Shown here piece after piece: positions 46,637 through 55,676 of a DNA stretch of 64,000 bases. A program made the translations under genes and the position numbers. The notes beneath the pieces were generated by a model that saw only the letters and a program-made list of their open reading frames with translations, was not told the DNA's origin and searched no databases. Numbering within the stretch: position 1 is the stretch's first letter; every line of letters starts with the position of its first letter. Source of the stretch: Arthrobacter sp. Soil736. GTDB lineage: Bacteria > Actinomycetota > Actinomycetes > Actinomycetales > Micrococcaceae. The DNA lies in NCBI RefSeq assembly GCF_001428005.1, contig NZ_LMSB01000012.1:176367-240366 (forward strand), given 5' to 3'.

Positions 46637-47863
46637 ATGACATTCCACACCCTCAACGAACTGATCGCTGATGGTGTCCGCGGGCGGTACATTCTGGTTC
46701 GAAGTGACCTGAATGTGCCGCTCGACGGCTCTGAAGTGACTGACGACGGCCGCATCAAAGCGTCCCTCCCAGTCCTGACGAAGCTCACGGACGCCGGTGC
46801 CCGCGTGCTGGTCACAGCCCACCTCGGCCGCCCCAAGGGCGCCCCGGAAGACAAATATTCGCTCAAGCCGGCCATCACACGGCTCGCTGAGCTCGCCCCG
46901 TTCAAGGCCACTCTCGCCGATGACACAGTCGGCACGTCGGCCAAGGAGCTGGCCGCTTCGCTGCAGGACGGCCAGGTCCTGGTGCTCGAGAACGTGCGCT
47001 TCGACGCCCGCGAGACCAGCAAGGACGACGCCGAGCGCGGCGCCTTTGCTGATGAACTGGTGGCCCTGACCGGGGAAAACGGCGCCTACGTCGACGATGC
47101 CTTCGGTGCCGTGCACCGCAAGCACGCCAGCGTTTACGACGTCGCCACCCGGCTTCCGTCGTACCAGGGCGACCTCGTCCACACGGAGGTGGAGGTGCTG
47201 CGCAAGCTGACGGCAGACACCCAGCGCCCCTATGTCGTGGTGCTCGGCGGCTCCAAGGTTTCCGACAAGCTCGCCGTCATCGATAACCTCATCGGCAAGG
47301 CGGACACGATCCTTGTGGGCGGCGGCATGCTGTTCACCTTCCTTGCAGCCGAAGGCAACAAGGTCGCCGGCAGCCTGCTGGAAGAGGATCAGATCCCTGT
47401 CGTCCAGGACTACCTCAAGCGTGCAGCCGACGCCGGCACGGAGTTCGTGGTGCCCACCGACGTAGTGGTGGCAGCGAAGTTCGCGGCCGACGCCGATCAC
47501 GAGACCGTCAGTGCGGAGGCCATCGAAAGCAGCAGCTTCGGTGCGCAGGGCATCGGCCTCGATATCGGCCCGGACTCCGCACAGGCCTTCGCCGAGCGGA
47601 TCAAGGGCGCCAAGACGGTGTTCTGGAACGGACCCATGGGCGTGTTCGAATTCGAGGCGTTCTCGGCCGGCACCCGTGCCATCGCGCAGGCGCTGACGGA
47701 GACGGACGCTTTCACGGTGGTGGGCGGCGGAGACTCGGCCGCGGCCGTCCGCACCCTCGGCTTCTCGGACGACCAGTTCGGGCACATTTCCACGGGCGGC
47801 GGCGCCAGCCTGGAATACCTCGAAGGCAAGGAACTCCCCGGCCTGAGCGTTCTGGACCGCTAG
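46637..47863 (+). CDS. pgk: phosphoglycerate kinase
   Basis: This 408-residue enzyme transfers phosphate from 1,3-bisphosphoglycerate to ADP. Family marks are [15 protein letters not shown], the substrate-binding [22 protein letters not shown], and the nucleotide-binding [15 protein letters not shown] plus [15 protein letters not shown]. It directly follows gap and precedes tpiA, with a strong hairpin in the 101-base gap to tpiA. Confidence 0.97.
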   Translation: MTFHTLNELIADGVRGRYILVRSDLNVPLDGSEVTDDGRIKASLPVLTKLTDAGARVLVTAHLGRPKGAPEDKYSLKPAITRLAELAPFKATLADDTVGTSAKELAASLQDGQVLVLENVRFDARETSKDDAERGAFADELVALTGENGAYVDDAFGAVHRKHASVYDVATRLPSYQGDLVHTEVEVLRKLTADTQRPYVVVLGGSKVSDKLAVIDNLIGKADTILVGGGMLFTFLAAEGNKVAGSLLEEDQIPVVQDYLKRAADAGTEFVVPTDVVVAAKFAADADHETVSAEAIESSSFGAQGIGLDIGPDSAQAFAERIKGAKTVFWNGPMGVFEFEAFSAGTRAIAQALTETDAFTVVGGGDSAAAVRTLGFSDDQFGHISTGGGASLEYLEGKELPGLSVLDR

Positions 47864-47872
47864 AAGCACACC

Positions 47873-47923
47873 CAGCCGGCAGGCGCCTTCTTCCGCACGA
47901 AGGAAGGCGCCTGCCGGCTGTTT
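47873..47923 (+). terminator. strong hairpin between pgk and tpiA
   Basis: An 18-bp perfect stem (47873-47890 with 47903-47920) closes a 12-base loop and is followed by TTT. It sits inside the glycolytic cluster, so it may attenuate rather than end transcription or stabilise the gap-pgk message. tpiA starts 45 bases later. Confidence 0.8.
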
Positions 47924-47964
47924 CACATGACAAGCACATTTGACCTGCACTTTTTGGAGAACAC

Positions 47965-48780
47965 GTGACAACGTCAACTAACGGCACCTTTGACCGCACC
48001 CCTCTCATTGCGGGCAACTGGAAGATGAACATGGACCACGTCCAGGGCATCACCCTCCTGCAGAAGCTGGCCTGGACCCTGTCCGACGCCAAGCACGACT
48101 ACAGCCGCGTGGAAGCAGTGGTCTTCCCGCCCTTCACCGACCTTCGCGGCGTCCAGACGCTGGTCCAGGGCGACGAACTCGACATCGCCTACGGCGGGCA
48201 GGACCTGTCCGAGTTCGACTCCGGCGCCTACACGGGGGACATTTCGGGGCAGTTCCTGAACAAGCTCGGGTGCAAGTACGTCCTGGTGGGGCACAGCGAA
48301 CGCCGCACCATCCACAACGAGTCCGACGACGTTCTCAACGCCAAGGTCAAGGCCGCCTACCGCCACGGCATCACCCCGGTGCTGTGCGTCGGCGAGGGCC
48401 TGGAAATCCGCCAGGCCGGCACCCACGTCCAGCACACCCTGGGCCAGCTCCGCGCCGACGTTGAGGGACTCAGCGCAGAGCAGGCTGCTGAGCTCGTGGT
48501 CGCCTACGAGCCCGTGTGGGCCATCGGAACCGGTGAAGTTGCCGGCCCGGAGGATGCCCAGGAAATGTGCGCCGCCATCCGCGCCGAGCTCGCTGAGCTC
48601 TTCGGCGCGGACGTCGCCGCCAAGGCGCGTTTGCTGTACGGCGGATCCGTCAAGGCCAGCAACGCCGCAGCCATCCTCAAGGAACGCGACGTCGACGGCG
48701 TGCTCGTGGGCGGCGCCAGCCTCGATCCGGCTGAGTTTGCTAATATTGTCAGGTTCGAGAGTCACCTTGTGACGGGCTAG
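47965..48780 (+). CDS. tpiA: triosephosphate isomerase
   Basis: This 271-residue TIM-barrel enzyme interconverts dihydroxyacetone phosphate and glyceraldehyde 3-phosphate. Active-site residues are visible: the lysine in [11 protein letters not shown], the histidine in VLVGHSERR, and the glutamate in [12 protein letters not shown]. The phosphate loop YGGSVKASN is near the C-terminus. GTG start at 47965 with TTTGGAGA upstream. secG follows after 49 bases. Confidence 0.97.
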   Translation: MTTSTNGTFDRTPLIAGNWKMNMDHVQGITLLQKLAWTLSDAKHDYSRVEAVVFPPFTDLRGVQTLVQGDELDIAYGGQDLSEFDSGAYTGDISGQFLNKLGCKYVLVGHSERRTIHNESDDVLNAKVKAAYRHGITPVLCVGEGLEIRQAGTHVQHTLGQLRADVEGLSAEQAAELVVAYEPVWAIGTGEVAGPEDAQEMCAAIRAELAELFGADVAAKARLLYGGSVKASNAAAILKERDVDGVLVGGASLDPAEFANIVRFESHLVTG

Positions 48781-48829
48781 TCCGGACGCTGGCAAGACTC
48801 CCGTATTTCCTACCCTTCGAAAGGCCGTC

Positions 48830-49087
48830 GTGGACGTTCTTCATGTCATTCTGCAGATCCTCCTGGGCATCACCAGCCTGCTGCTGACGCTGCTCATCCT
48901 GCTCCACAAGGGACGTGGCGGCGGTCTGTCAGACATGTTCGGCGGCGGAATGAGTTCTGGCCTGAGCTCTTCAGGCGTCGCCGAGCGAAACCTGAACAGG
49001 TTCACCATCATCCTTGGCATCACCTGGGGCGCCGTGATTATCGCCCTCGGCCTGCTGATGCGATTCACGGGTGTAGCTGACTCCTAG
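48830..49087 (+). CDS. secG: preprotein translocase subunit SecG
   Basis: This 85-residue membrane protein is the accessory subunit of the SecYEG channel. It has two hydrophobic segments (about 2-22 and 56-77), and LLHKGRGGGLSDMFGGG lies between them, the invariant SecG loop. The GTG start follows CGAAAGG. The gene closes the glycolytic cluster, a location conserved in actinobacteria, and a strong terminator follows. Confidence 0.95.
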   Translation: MDVLHVILQILLGITSLLLTLLILLHKGRGGGLSDMFGGGMSSGLSSSGVAERNLNRFTIILGITWGAVIIALGLLMRFTGVADS

Positions 49088-49091
49088 CATG

Positions 49092-49139
49092 AAAGGCCCG
49101 GGCAAGCGCGGATCTATTCCGGACTTGCCCGGGCCTTTT
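49092..49139 (+). terminator. intrinsic terminator of secG
   Basis: AAAGGCCCGGGCAAG (49092-49106) pairs with CTTGCCCGGGCCTTT (49124-49138), a perfect 15-bp stem with a 17-base loop and a short T-tract. Confidence 0.88.
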
Positions 49140-49218
49140 CCTGCCACCACCGGCAACTCCGCACTAAACTGGCTGTTGAACCTAACGGCAGCGCAGCCAT
49201 TAGAAGCGAGGAGTTCCC

Positions 49219-49596
49219 ATGGTGCATTCCACTTCAGGATTCCGGGGCACCCGGGTGGGTGTCACCCAGGGAGCCGGATTGAAGAACCAGGGCGACGATC
49301 CTCTTGGGGAGCCCTTGCCGCGTATTTATGTCTCCTATTGGTGCGCCCTGGGACATGAGACGCGGCCTGTTTTCGTTAAGCTGCCCGAAGAGGAGATACC
49401 CGCTACCTGGGACTGCCGCCGGTGCGGCAGGCCGGCGTCGCGGAATCCGGGCGCAGCGCCCGCGCAGGAGACCGCAGAAGACGGTTTCAAGACCCATCTG
49501 GAATACGTTAAAGAAAGACGCTCCAGCCAGGACGCCGAGGACGTTCTGGCCGGAGCGCTGCGAAGGCTACGAGCCAGCAGGAGCCTTCCGGACTAG
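49219..49596 (+). CDS. rbpA: RNA polymerase-binding protein RbpA
   Basis: RbpA is an actinobacterial factor that binds sigma and the RNA polymerase beta' subunit and stabilises promoter opening. The 125 residues begin MVHSTSGFRGTRVGV, the typical N-terminal tail, then RIYVSYWCALGHETRPVF and TWDCRRCGRPA. The C-x3-H and C-x2-C pairs form the zinc-ribbon-like core. The C-terminal HLEYVKERRSSQDAEDVLAGAL is the sigma-interaction domain. The ATG has GAGGAG upstream. Its 3' end overlaps the convergent pgl gene by 30 bases. Confidence 0.95.
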   Translation: MVHSTSGFRGTRVGVTQGAGLKNQGDDPLGEPLPRIYVSYWCALGHETRPVFVKLPEEEIPATWDCRRCGRPASRNPGAAPAQETAEDGFKTHLEYVKERRSSQDAEDVLAGALRRLRASRSLPD

Positions 49597-50397
49597 CTGG
49601 TGGGGCACGCGCGCCGCGGCGTTTTCGTCGATCAGCCAGAGAGTGCGCGAGCGTCCCGCAGGCCCGGCCGCTGGAACCTGAACCGGGTTGGCGCCGGCCA
49701 GGGCCAGGCCGACCGCCCCGGCCTTGTCCTCACCTGCCACCACCATCCATACTTCAGCGGCCGTGTTGATCGCGGGAAGCGTCAGCGAGATCCGCTCGGG
49801 CGGCGGCTTCGGGGAATTACGCACTCCCACGACCATACGCTCCTTTTCGCGGATGCCTGCCTGCTCCGGAAAGAGGGACGCGACGTGGGCGTCCGGGCCC
49901 ACGCCCAGCAGGACGACGTCGAAACGGGGAAGGTAGCCCGGATCCTCCGGCCTGTCATCGGAGGTGTCCGCGGCGTGCTCGGCGGCCGCGGCCTCGCCGA
50001 GCCGGCGCGCATAGTCCTCAGCTGCCTGCTCGGCGGTTTCGAAGTCGTCCGTCGAACCCGGCTCGTGGATACGCTCCGGATCGACGTCGATGTGCTTCAA
50101 CAGTGCGTCGTGCGCCTGGAGCGCGTTGCGGTCCGGATCCTTGGACCCGACGAAACGCTCGTCGCCCCACCAGAAGTTGACCTTTGCCCAGTCCACAGCC
50201 GGCGCAGCAGGTGAATCTGCCACGGCCTTGAGCGTGCCGATGCCCACCGTGCCCCCGGTCAGCACCACCGTCGCCTCACCGAATCGGTCCTGGACATCCA
50301 CAAGCTTGGTGATCAGGCGGGCCGCAATGGCGGCCATAAGTACGGAAGAGTCTGGATGGATGCTTACTCTGGGATCAGCGCTCACTGGGTCGGACAC
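49567..50397 (-). CDS. pgl: 6-phosphogluconolactonase
   Basis: This 276-residue enzyme hydrolyses 6-phosphogluconolactone, the product of Zwf. FWWGDERFVGSKDPDRN and FDVVLLGVGPDAHVASLFP are the conserved DevB/NagB-fold blocks. The GTG start overlaps the opcA stop region by 23 bases, so it is the last gene of the pentose phosphate operon read from tkt. Its end overlaps rbpA tail-to-tail. Confidence 0.95.
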   Translation of the reverse strand: MSDPVSADPRVSIHPDSSVLMAAIAARLITKLVDVQDRFGEATVVLTGGTVGIGTLKAVADSPAAPAVDWAKVNFWWGDERFVGSKDPDRNALQAHDALLKHIDVDPERIHEPGSTDDFETAEQAAEDYARRLGEAAAAEHAADTSDDRPEDPGYLPRFDVVLLGVGPDAHVASLFPEQAGIREKERMVVGVRNSPKPPPERISLTLPAINTAAEVWMVVAGEDKAGAVGLALAGANPVQVPAAGPAGRSRTLWLIDENAAARVPHQLVRKAPAGS

Positions 50398-51316
50398 TCC
50401 TTAGATTGGTACGTGGCAGTCCAATAGTAATCACTTCGCCGAACACTTCGTCGGGATCCAGGCGCCGCAATTCCTCCGCAAGGCAGTCCCGCAGGCTGCG
50501 ACGCGGCAGGGAAATCCGCTGAGCGGGCTGGCCCGGCTGGGTCAGTTCGGCCACGGACAGCCCGGGACGGAACAGCTGGACGTCGCCGCTGGCCCTGCTG
50601 AGCCGGACACGCCGGATGCCCGTTCCTGCGGGATCCGCAACGATGGTCACCGGAGCGTCGAGGGACAGTGTCAGCCACGCCGCCAGCAGGATGGTGCTGG
50701 GGGAGTCGGATGCGCCTTCCACTGCCACGGCCGTGACCGGAGACGAGTCCACCTGGTCCAGCACCGCCGCCAGCTGGATCCGCCAGTTGGTGAGGCGCGT
50801 CCAGGCGAGGTCGGTGTCGCCTGCCTTGTAGGTGTTCCGGATGTTCTCCAGCGCAACCTGCGGTTCGGCCTCGTTCGCGGAGTCGGTGATGCGCCGGTGC
50901 GCGATCCGGCCGATCGAGGTTTCGCAGGCGTTCTTCGGCGCGCCGTGCGGCCACCAGGCCACGATCGGCGCATCAGGCAGCAGCAGCGCGGCGACCAGGG
51001 ATTCGCTCTCCTCGGCGAGCTCACCGAAGCCGCGCAGCACGATCACCTCGGAAGCGCCGGCGTCGCCGCCCACGCGGATCTGGGCGTCGAGCCGGTTGGG
51101 CGCGGCCGAGCCGGCGTCCGCGAGCACGATGATCCGGCAGGGGTGCTCCCGGCTGGCCTCGTTGGCGGCCTCGATGGCCTCTTCCTCGAGCCCGGACTTG
51201 GTGACCACCACGAGGGTGAGCACGCGTCCGAGGGCGATCACGCCGCCCTGCTCGCGCAGGGACTGGATCTTCTTGGAGACCTTGGAGGTGGTGGTGTTCG
51301 GAAGATCTACAATCAT
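50375..51316 (-). CDS. opcA: glucose-6-phosphate dehydrogenase assembly protein OpcA
   Basis: OpcA (313 residues) is an actinobacterial and cyanobacterial protein needed for assembly and redox control of glucose-6-phosphate dehydrogenase. It begins MIVDLPNTTTSKVSKKIQSL and contains DAPIVAWWPHGAP and the LTNWRIQLAAVLDQ block typical of the family. It overlaps zwf by four bases upstream and pgl by 23 bases downstream, consistent with production in step with its client enzyme. Confidence 0.95.
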   Translation of the reverse strand: MIVDLPNTTTSKVSKKIQSLREQGGVIALGRVLTLVVVTKSGLEEEAIEAANEASREHPCRIIVLADAGSAAPNRLDAQIRVGGDAGASEVIVLRGFGELAEESESLVAALLLPDAPIVAWWPHGAPKNACETSIGRIAHRRITDSANEAEPQVALENIRNTYKAGDTDLAWTRLTNWRIQLAAVLDQVDSSPVTAVAVEGASDSPSTILLAAWLTLSLDAPVTIVADPAGTGIRRVRLSRASGDVQLFRPGLSVAELTQPGQPAQRISLPRRSLRDCLAEELRRLDPDEVFGEVITIGLPRTNLRSVRPSER

Positions 51317-52872
51317 GGCCTTCTCCAGGTTCGTCCGTCGCGGGCAAGGAGCTCGTCAGCCGAGGCGGGGCCCCAGCTGCCGGGTGCGTACGGTTCAGGC
51401 TGCTCGCCCAGGCCTTCCCAGTATTCCTCGAAGGGGTCCAGGATCTTCCAGGACAGCTCCACTTCCTCGTGCCGCGGGAACAGCGGCGGCTCGCCCAGCA
51501 GCACGTCCAGGATGAGCCGTTCGTAGGCTTCGGGGCTGGATTCCGTGAAGGAGTGGCCGTAGCCGAAGTCCATGGTCACGTCACGCACTTCCATCTGCGT
51601 GCCGGGGACCTTGGAGCCGAAGCGGATCGTGGCGCCCTCGTCCGGCTGGACCCGGATGACCACGGCGTTCTGGCCGAAGTCGTCCTCGCCGTGGTCACGG
51701 AACAGCAGGTTGGGGGCGCGCTTGAACACCACGGCAATTTCCGTCACGCGGCGGCCCAGGCGCTTGCCGGCGCGCAGGTAGAACGGCACACCGGACCAGC
51801 GCCGGGTGTGGATGTCCACCCGGATGGCTGCATACGTCTCGGTGGTGGAGTCGGCTGGAATGCCCTCCTCCTCCAGATAACCGAGCACCTGCTCGCCGCC
51901 CTGCCAGCCGCCGGCGAACTGGCCGCGGGCGGAATGCGTCGACAGGTCATCCGGAAGCCTGACGGCGGCCAGGACCTTTTCCTTCTCCGCGCGCAGGTCG
52001 TCGGCGTTGAAGGAGATGGGCTCCTCCATGGCCGTCAGCGCGAGCAGCTGGAGCAGGTGGTTCTGGATGACGTCGCGGGCCGCGCCCACGCCGTCGTAGT
52101 ACCCGGCGCGGCCGCCGGTGCCGATGTCCTCGGCCATGGTGATCTGCACGTGGTCCACGTAGTTCGCGTTCCACAGCGGCTCGAACAGCTGGTTCGCGAA
52201 GCGCAGCGCAAGGATGTTCTGCACCGTTTCCTTGCCGAGGTAGTGGTCGATCCGGAACACGGCGTCAGGCGGGAAGACGGACTCCACGATGTCGTTCAGC
52301 TGCCGGGCAGACTCAAGGTCGTGCCCGAACGGCTTCTCGATGACCACGCGGCGCCACTTGTCGCCCTCAGCCTGCGCCAGCCCGTGCTTGGAGAGCTGCC
52401 GGCAGACCTGTTCGAAGGCTTTCGGCGGGATGGACAGGTAGAACGCGTGGTTGCCGCGCGTGCCGCGCTGCTCGTCGAGTTCCTTGATGGTCTCGCCGAG
52501 CCGCTCAAACGCGGAGTCGTCGTCGAACTCGCCCTGCACGAAGCGGATCCCTTCGGAGAGCTGGTTCCAGACGGCCTCATCGAACGGTGTCCGGGAGTAC
52601 GTCTTGACGGCGTCCTTCACCTCTGCGGCGAAGTCCTCGTTGTCCCACTGCCGCCGGGCGAAGCCCACCAGGGCAAAGCTGGGCGGCAACAGGCCACGGT
52701 TTGCGAGGTCGTAGACGGCGGGCATGAGCTTCTTGCGGGCGAGGTCGCCCGTGACTCCGAAGAGCACGAGCGACGACGGTCCGGCGATCCGGTTCAGGCG
52801 GCGGTCCCGGGGATCCCGCAGCGGGTTCGCGTTCCTGCCTGCTGACCTTCTGCCGTTCAGGGTTTCTGGCAT
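51313..52872 (-). CDS. zwf: glucose-6-phosphate 1-dehydrogenase
   Basis: This 519-residue enzyme catalyses the first step of the oxidative pentose phosphate pathway, making NADPH. SSLVLFGVTGDLARKKLMP is the nucleotide-binding start and FRIDHYLGKETVQN is the active-site signature with the catalytic histidine. WSGVPFYLRAGKRL lies further on. The ATG at 52872 lies 15 bases after the pgi stop, within the tkt-to-pgl operon. A 458-codon open frame on the opposite strand is a composition shadow. Confidence 0.97.
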   Translation of the reverse strand: MPETLNGRRSAGRNANPLRDPRDRRLNRIAGPSSLVLFGVTGDLARKKLMPAVYDLANRGLLPPSFALVGFARRQWDNEDFAAEVKDAVKTYSRTPFDEAVWNQLSEGIRFVQGEFDDDSAFERLGETIKELDEQRGTRGNHAFYLSIPPKAFEQVCRQLSKHGLAQAEGDKWRRVVIEKPFGHDLESARQLNDIVESVFPPDAVFRIDHYLGKETVQNILALRFANQLFEPLWNANYVDHVQITMAEDIGTGGRAGYYDGVGAARDVIQNHLLQLLALTAMEEPISFNADDLRAEKEKVLAAVRLPDDLSTHSARGQFAGGWQGGEQVLGYLEEEGIPADSTTETYAAIRVDIHTRRWSGVPFYLRAGKRLGRRVTEIAVVFKRAPNLLFRDHGEDDFGQNAVVIRVQPDEGATIRFGSKVPGTQMEVRDVTMDFGYGHSFTESSPEAYERLILDVLLGEPPLFPRHEEVELSWKILDPFEEYWEGLGEQPEPYAPGSWGPASADELLARDGRTWRRP

Positions 52873-52887
52873 GGTTGGTTCGGTGCC

Positions 52888-54522
52888 TTAGCTTTCAGTG
52901 GCGGATATTGCCTGGCCGGCAAGCGCGGAAACGATCTCCTGGAGCTGGGCCACGCCCGCCGCGCGGTCGGTGAGGTGCAGGCGCAGGACGGGGCGGCCGT
53001 GTTCGCTCAGCACCTGCGCGTCGCCTGCGGCCTGTGCCGAGATCAGCTCGCCGAAGGTGAACGGGCGGTCCGGAATGGCCAGGTCCTGGCTGGAAGCCGC
53101 CGTGACCTGCAGGAACACGCCGATGGCGGGGCCGCCCTTGTGGAACTGCCCGGTGGAGTGGAGGAAGCGCGGTCCCCAGCCGAAGGTGACCGGACGGCCG
53201 CTAACTGCAGCGAGTTCGTCGCGGACCCCTTCAAAGCGCGCAAATGCCAGCCGGTCAAAGTAGGCCTGCACGCTGAGGTACCCGTTGCTGCCCAACTGAC
53301 CGAGCAGCGCGGACACAGCCTCGGCCGCGGTGGCCGAGTCGCCTAGCCAGTCGCCGCCGCGGACTTCAATGACACCGTCAACAAAGGCTGCCGGCGTTGG
53401 TTCCGGCTGGGCATCCAGCAGGCCGCGGGCAGCGACCTTGGCTGCTTCGACGTCGGGCTGGTCAAAGGGGTTGATGCCCAGGAGCCGGCCGGCCACCGCC
53501 GTGGCAAACTCCCACACCATCATCTGGGTGGCGAGTCCGCCTGCGATGGCAACCTCGTTTTCGCCGAGTTCGACGTCGGCATCCGGGCTCACAAGGCGCA
53601 CCACGAGTACGTCTTCGGCGCCGGAGGTAACCTCCGGTGCGGCCGGGCCGGCAACCACGGGCAGGACGCCGGTGCCGAGCTTGCCGGTGGATTCGGCGAT
53701 GAGCTGCTCGGCCCAGTCGGCAAAGCCCACGATTCCCGAGCCGTCCTCGGCGATGACGATCTTGTCGCGCAGCGGGTTGGTGCCGCCGAGTGCCGCTCCC
53801 AGGGCCAGCCCGATGTTCTCGGGCGCGTCCTCGTTCAGGATTTCGGCGGCTTCCTCAGCCTCGTCCAGGAAGGATTCGATGTCGACGCCGGCCAGGCCCG
53901 AGGGCACGAGTCCGAAGGCCGTCAGGGCGGAATAGCGTCCGCCGACGTTCGGATCCGCGTTGAAGATGGCACGGTAGCCGGCCTCGCGGGACGCCTTGTC
54001 CAGCGGCGACCCGGGGTCGGTCACGATGATGATCCGGCTCTTGGCGTCAATGCCGGCCTCGTTGAAGGCGTGCTCGAAGACCCGCCGTTGCGAATCCGTT
54101 TCAAGGGTCGAACCCGACTTCGACGAAACCACGATCGCGGTCTCGGCGAGACGGTCCGCGAGGGCAGCACCGACCTGTTCCGGGTCGGTGCTGTCCAGCA
54201 CGGTCAGCTCGACGCCAGCGGTGCCGGCGATGACTTCAGGAGCGAGCGAGGAGCCGCCCATGCCGCAAAGGACGATGCGGGTAACGCCGTCGGCCTTCAG
54301 GGCATCGCGGAGTTCCAGGATGCCGGCGACGAGTGGCCGTGCGACGGTGGCCGCCTCGATCCAGCCCAGGCGGACTGCGGACTCGGCTTCTGCATCGGGA
54401 CCCCACAGCGTGTGGTCCTTCGCGAAGATGCGGGTGGCGATCCGGTCCTCCACCAGGGCGGGCAGGTGCTGCTCAAGAGCCTTCCGGGCGGCGCCGGTGG
54501 CGTCGTAGCTGATTGTGCTCAT
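52888..54522 (-). CDS. pgi: glucose-6-phosphate isomerase
   Basis: This 544-residue enzyme interconverts glucose 6-phosphate and fructose 6-phosphate. Two SIS folds are visible: VTRIVLCGMGGSSLAPEVI and VVSSKSGSTLETDSQRR, then VGGRYSALTAFGLVPSGLAG. This is the actinobacterial pentose-phosphate-operon form of Pgi, which differs clearly from the canonical E. coli sequence. It starts 6 bases after tal stops. Its placement would feed fructose 6-phosphate made by Tal and Tkt back to Zwf, allowing a cyclic oxidative pathway. Confidence 0.93.
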   Translation of the reverse strand: MSTISYDATGAARKALEQHLPALVEDRIATRIFAKDHTLWGPDAEAESAVRLGWIEAATVARPLVAGILELRDALKADGVTRIVLCGMGGSSLAPEVIAGTAGVELTVLDSTDPEQVGAALADRLAETAIVVSSKSGSTLETDSQRRVFEHAFNEAGIDAKSRIIIVTDPGSPLDKASREAGYRAIFNADPNVGGRYSALTAFGLVPSGLAGVDIESFLDEAEEAAEILNEDAPENIGLALGAALGGTNPLRDKIVIAEDGSGIVGFADWAEQLIAESTGKLGTGVLPVVAGPAAPEVTSGAEDVLVVRLVSPDADVELGENEVAIAGGLATQMMVWEFATAVAGRLLGINPFDQPDVEAAKVAARGLLDAQPEPTPAAFVDGVIEVRGGDWLGDSATAAEAVSALLGQLGSNGYLSVQAYFDRLAFARFEGVRDELAAVSGRPVTFGWGPRFLHSTGQFHKGGPAIGVFLQVTAASSQDLAIPDRPFTFGELISAQAAGDAQVLSEHGRPVLRLHLTDRAAGVAQLQEIVSALAGQAISATES

Positions 54523-54528
54523 TGTGTA

Positions 54529-55647
54529 CTAGGAAGCCTTCCGTGCGGTGGCGAGGGCGCCCTCAACGTCGGCCAGCAGTTCCTTCCAGCTGGCAACAAA
54601 CTTGTCCAGGCCTTCGGATTCGAGCAGGGCCACAACCTCGTTGTACGAGACGCCCAGGGCGTCCAGTGCGTTGAGCGTGGCATTCGCGTCATCGTAGCCG
54701 TTGGTGACAGTGTCGCCGGTGACCACGCCGTGGTCGAACGTGGCGTCGAGGGTCTTCTCCGGCATGGTGTTAACCACGCCGGGGGCAACGAGTTCGGTGA
54801 CGTAGAGGGTGTCCGGGTAGGCCGGGTCCTTCACGCCGGTAGAGGCCCACAGCGGACGCTGCGGCAGGGCGCCTGCCTCGGCCAGGACGGCCCAGCGCTC
54901 GGTGGAGAACTGCTCCTCGTAGACCTGGTAGGCGAGGCGGGCGTTGGCAACGCCGGCCTTGCCCTTGAGTGCCTTGGCCTCGTCGGTGCCGATGGCGTTG
55001 AGGCGCTTGTCGATTTCGGTGTCCACGCGGGAGACGAAGAACGAGGCCACCGAGTGGATCTTGGAGAGGTCGTGGCCGTTGTCCTTGGCCTGCTCCAGGC
55101 CGGACTGGAAGGCGTTGATGACGGCACGGTAGCGCTCCAGCGAGAAGATCAGTGTCACGTTGACGCTGATGCCCTCGGCGAGGGTGGCCGTGATGGCCTC
55201 GAGGCCTTCAAGGGTGGCAGGGATCTTGATGAGGACGTTGTCCCGGCCGACCTTCTTGTACAGGTGCTTGGCCTCGGCGATCGTGCCTGCGGTGTCCCAG
55301 GCGAGGCGGGGATCCACCTCGATGGAAACGCGGCCGTCAACACCGTTGGTAGCCGCGGCAACCGGAGCGAACAGGTCGCACGCGTCTGCGACGTCCGTGG
55401 TGGTGATTTCGAAGATGGTCTCTTCGATGCTGGCGCCGGCCGCTGCTTCCTTGGCGATGACGGCGTCGTAGTCGTGGCCGGTGGTGATGGCGGCGTGGAA
55501 GATGCTGGGGTTCGTCGTGACACCCACAACGTTCTTCTCTTCGATGAGCTTCTGCAGGGTGCCCGTCTTCAGGCGGCCGCGGGACAGGTCATCGAGCCAG
55601 ATGGAAACGCCGGCGTCGGAGAGCTGCTGAGTGGGAGTGGTAGTCAT
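54529..55647 (-). CDS. tal: transaldolase
   Basis: This 372-residue enzyme transfers a dihydroxyacetone unit between sugar phosphates through a lysine Schiff base. The catalytic lysine lies in [30 protein letters not shown] is the N-terminal family signature. The longest frame extends to 55923 inside tkt; ATG 55647 ([13 protein letters not shown]) follows AAGGAGA at seven bases and gives the standard length. It lies 29 bases after tkt. Confidence 0.96.
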   Translation of the reverse strand: MTTTPTQQLSDAGVSIWLDDLSRGRLKTGTLQKLIEEKNVVGVTTNPSIFHAAITTGHDYDAVIAKEAAAGASIEETIFEITTTDVADACDLFAPVAAATNGVDGRVSIEVDPRLAWDTAGTIAEAKHLYKKVGRDNVLIKIPATLEGLEAITATLAEGISVNVTLIFSLERYRAVINAFQSGLEQAKDNGHDLSKIHSVASFFVSRVDTEIDKRLNAIGTDEAKALKGKAGVANARLAYQVYEEQFSTERWAVLAEAGALPQRPLWASTGVKDPAYPDTLYVTELVAPGVVNTMPEKTLDATFDHGVVTGDTVTNGYDDANATLNALDALGVSYNEVVALLESEGLDKFVASWKELLADVEGALATARKAS

Positions 55648-55676
55648 TTCATTTCTCCTTGAAACTGTAGGTGCTG

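Noticed and set aside
51469..52845. 458-codon open frame opposite zwf
   Set aside because: Zwf on the minus strand is certain; the antisense product has no recognisable domain.
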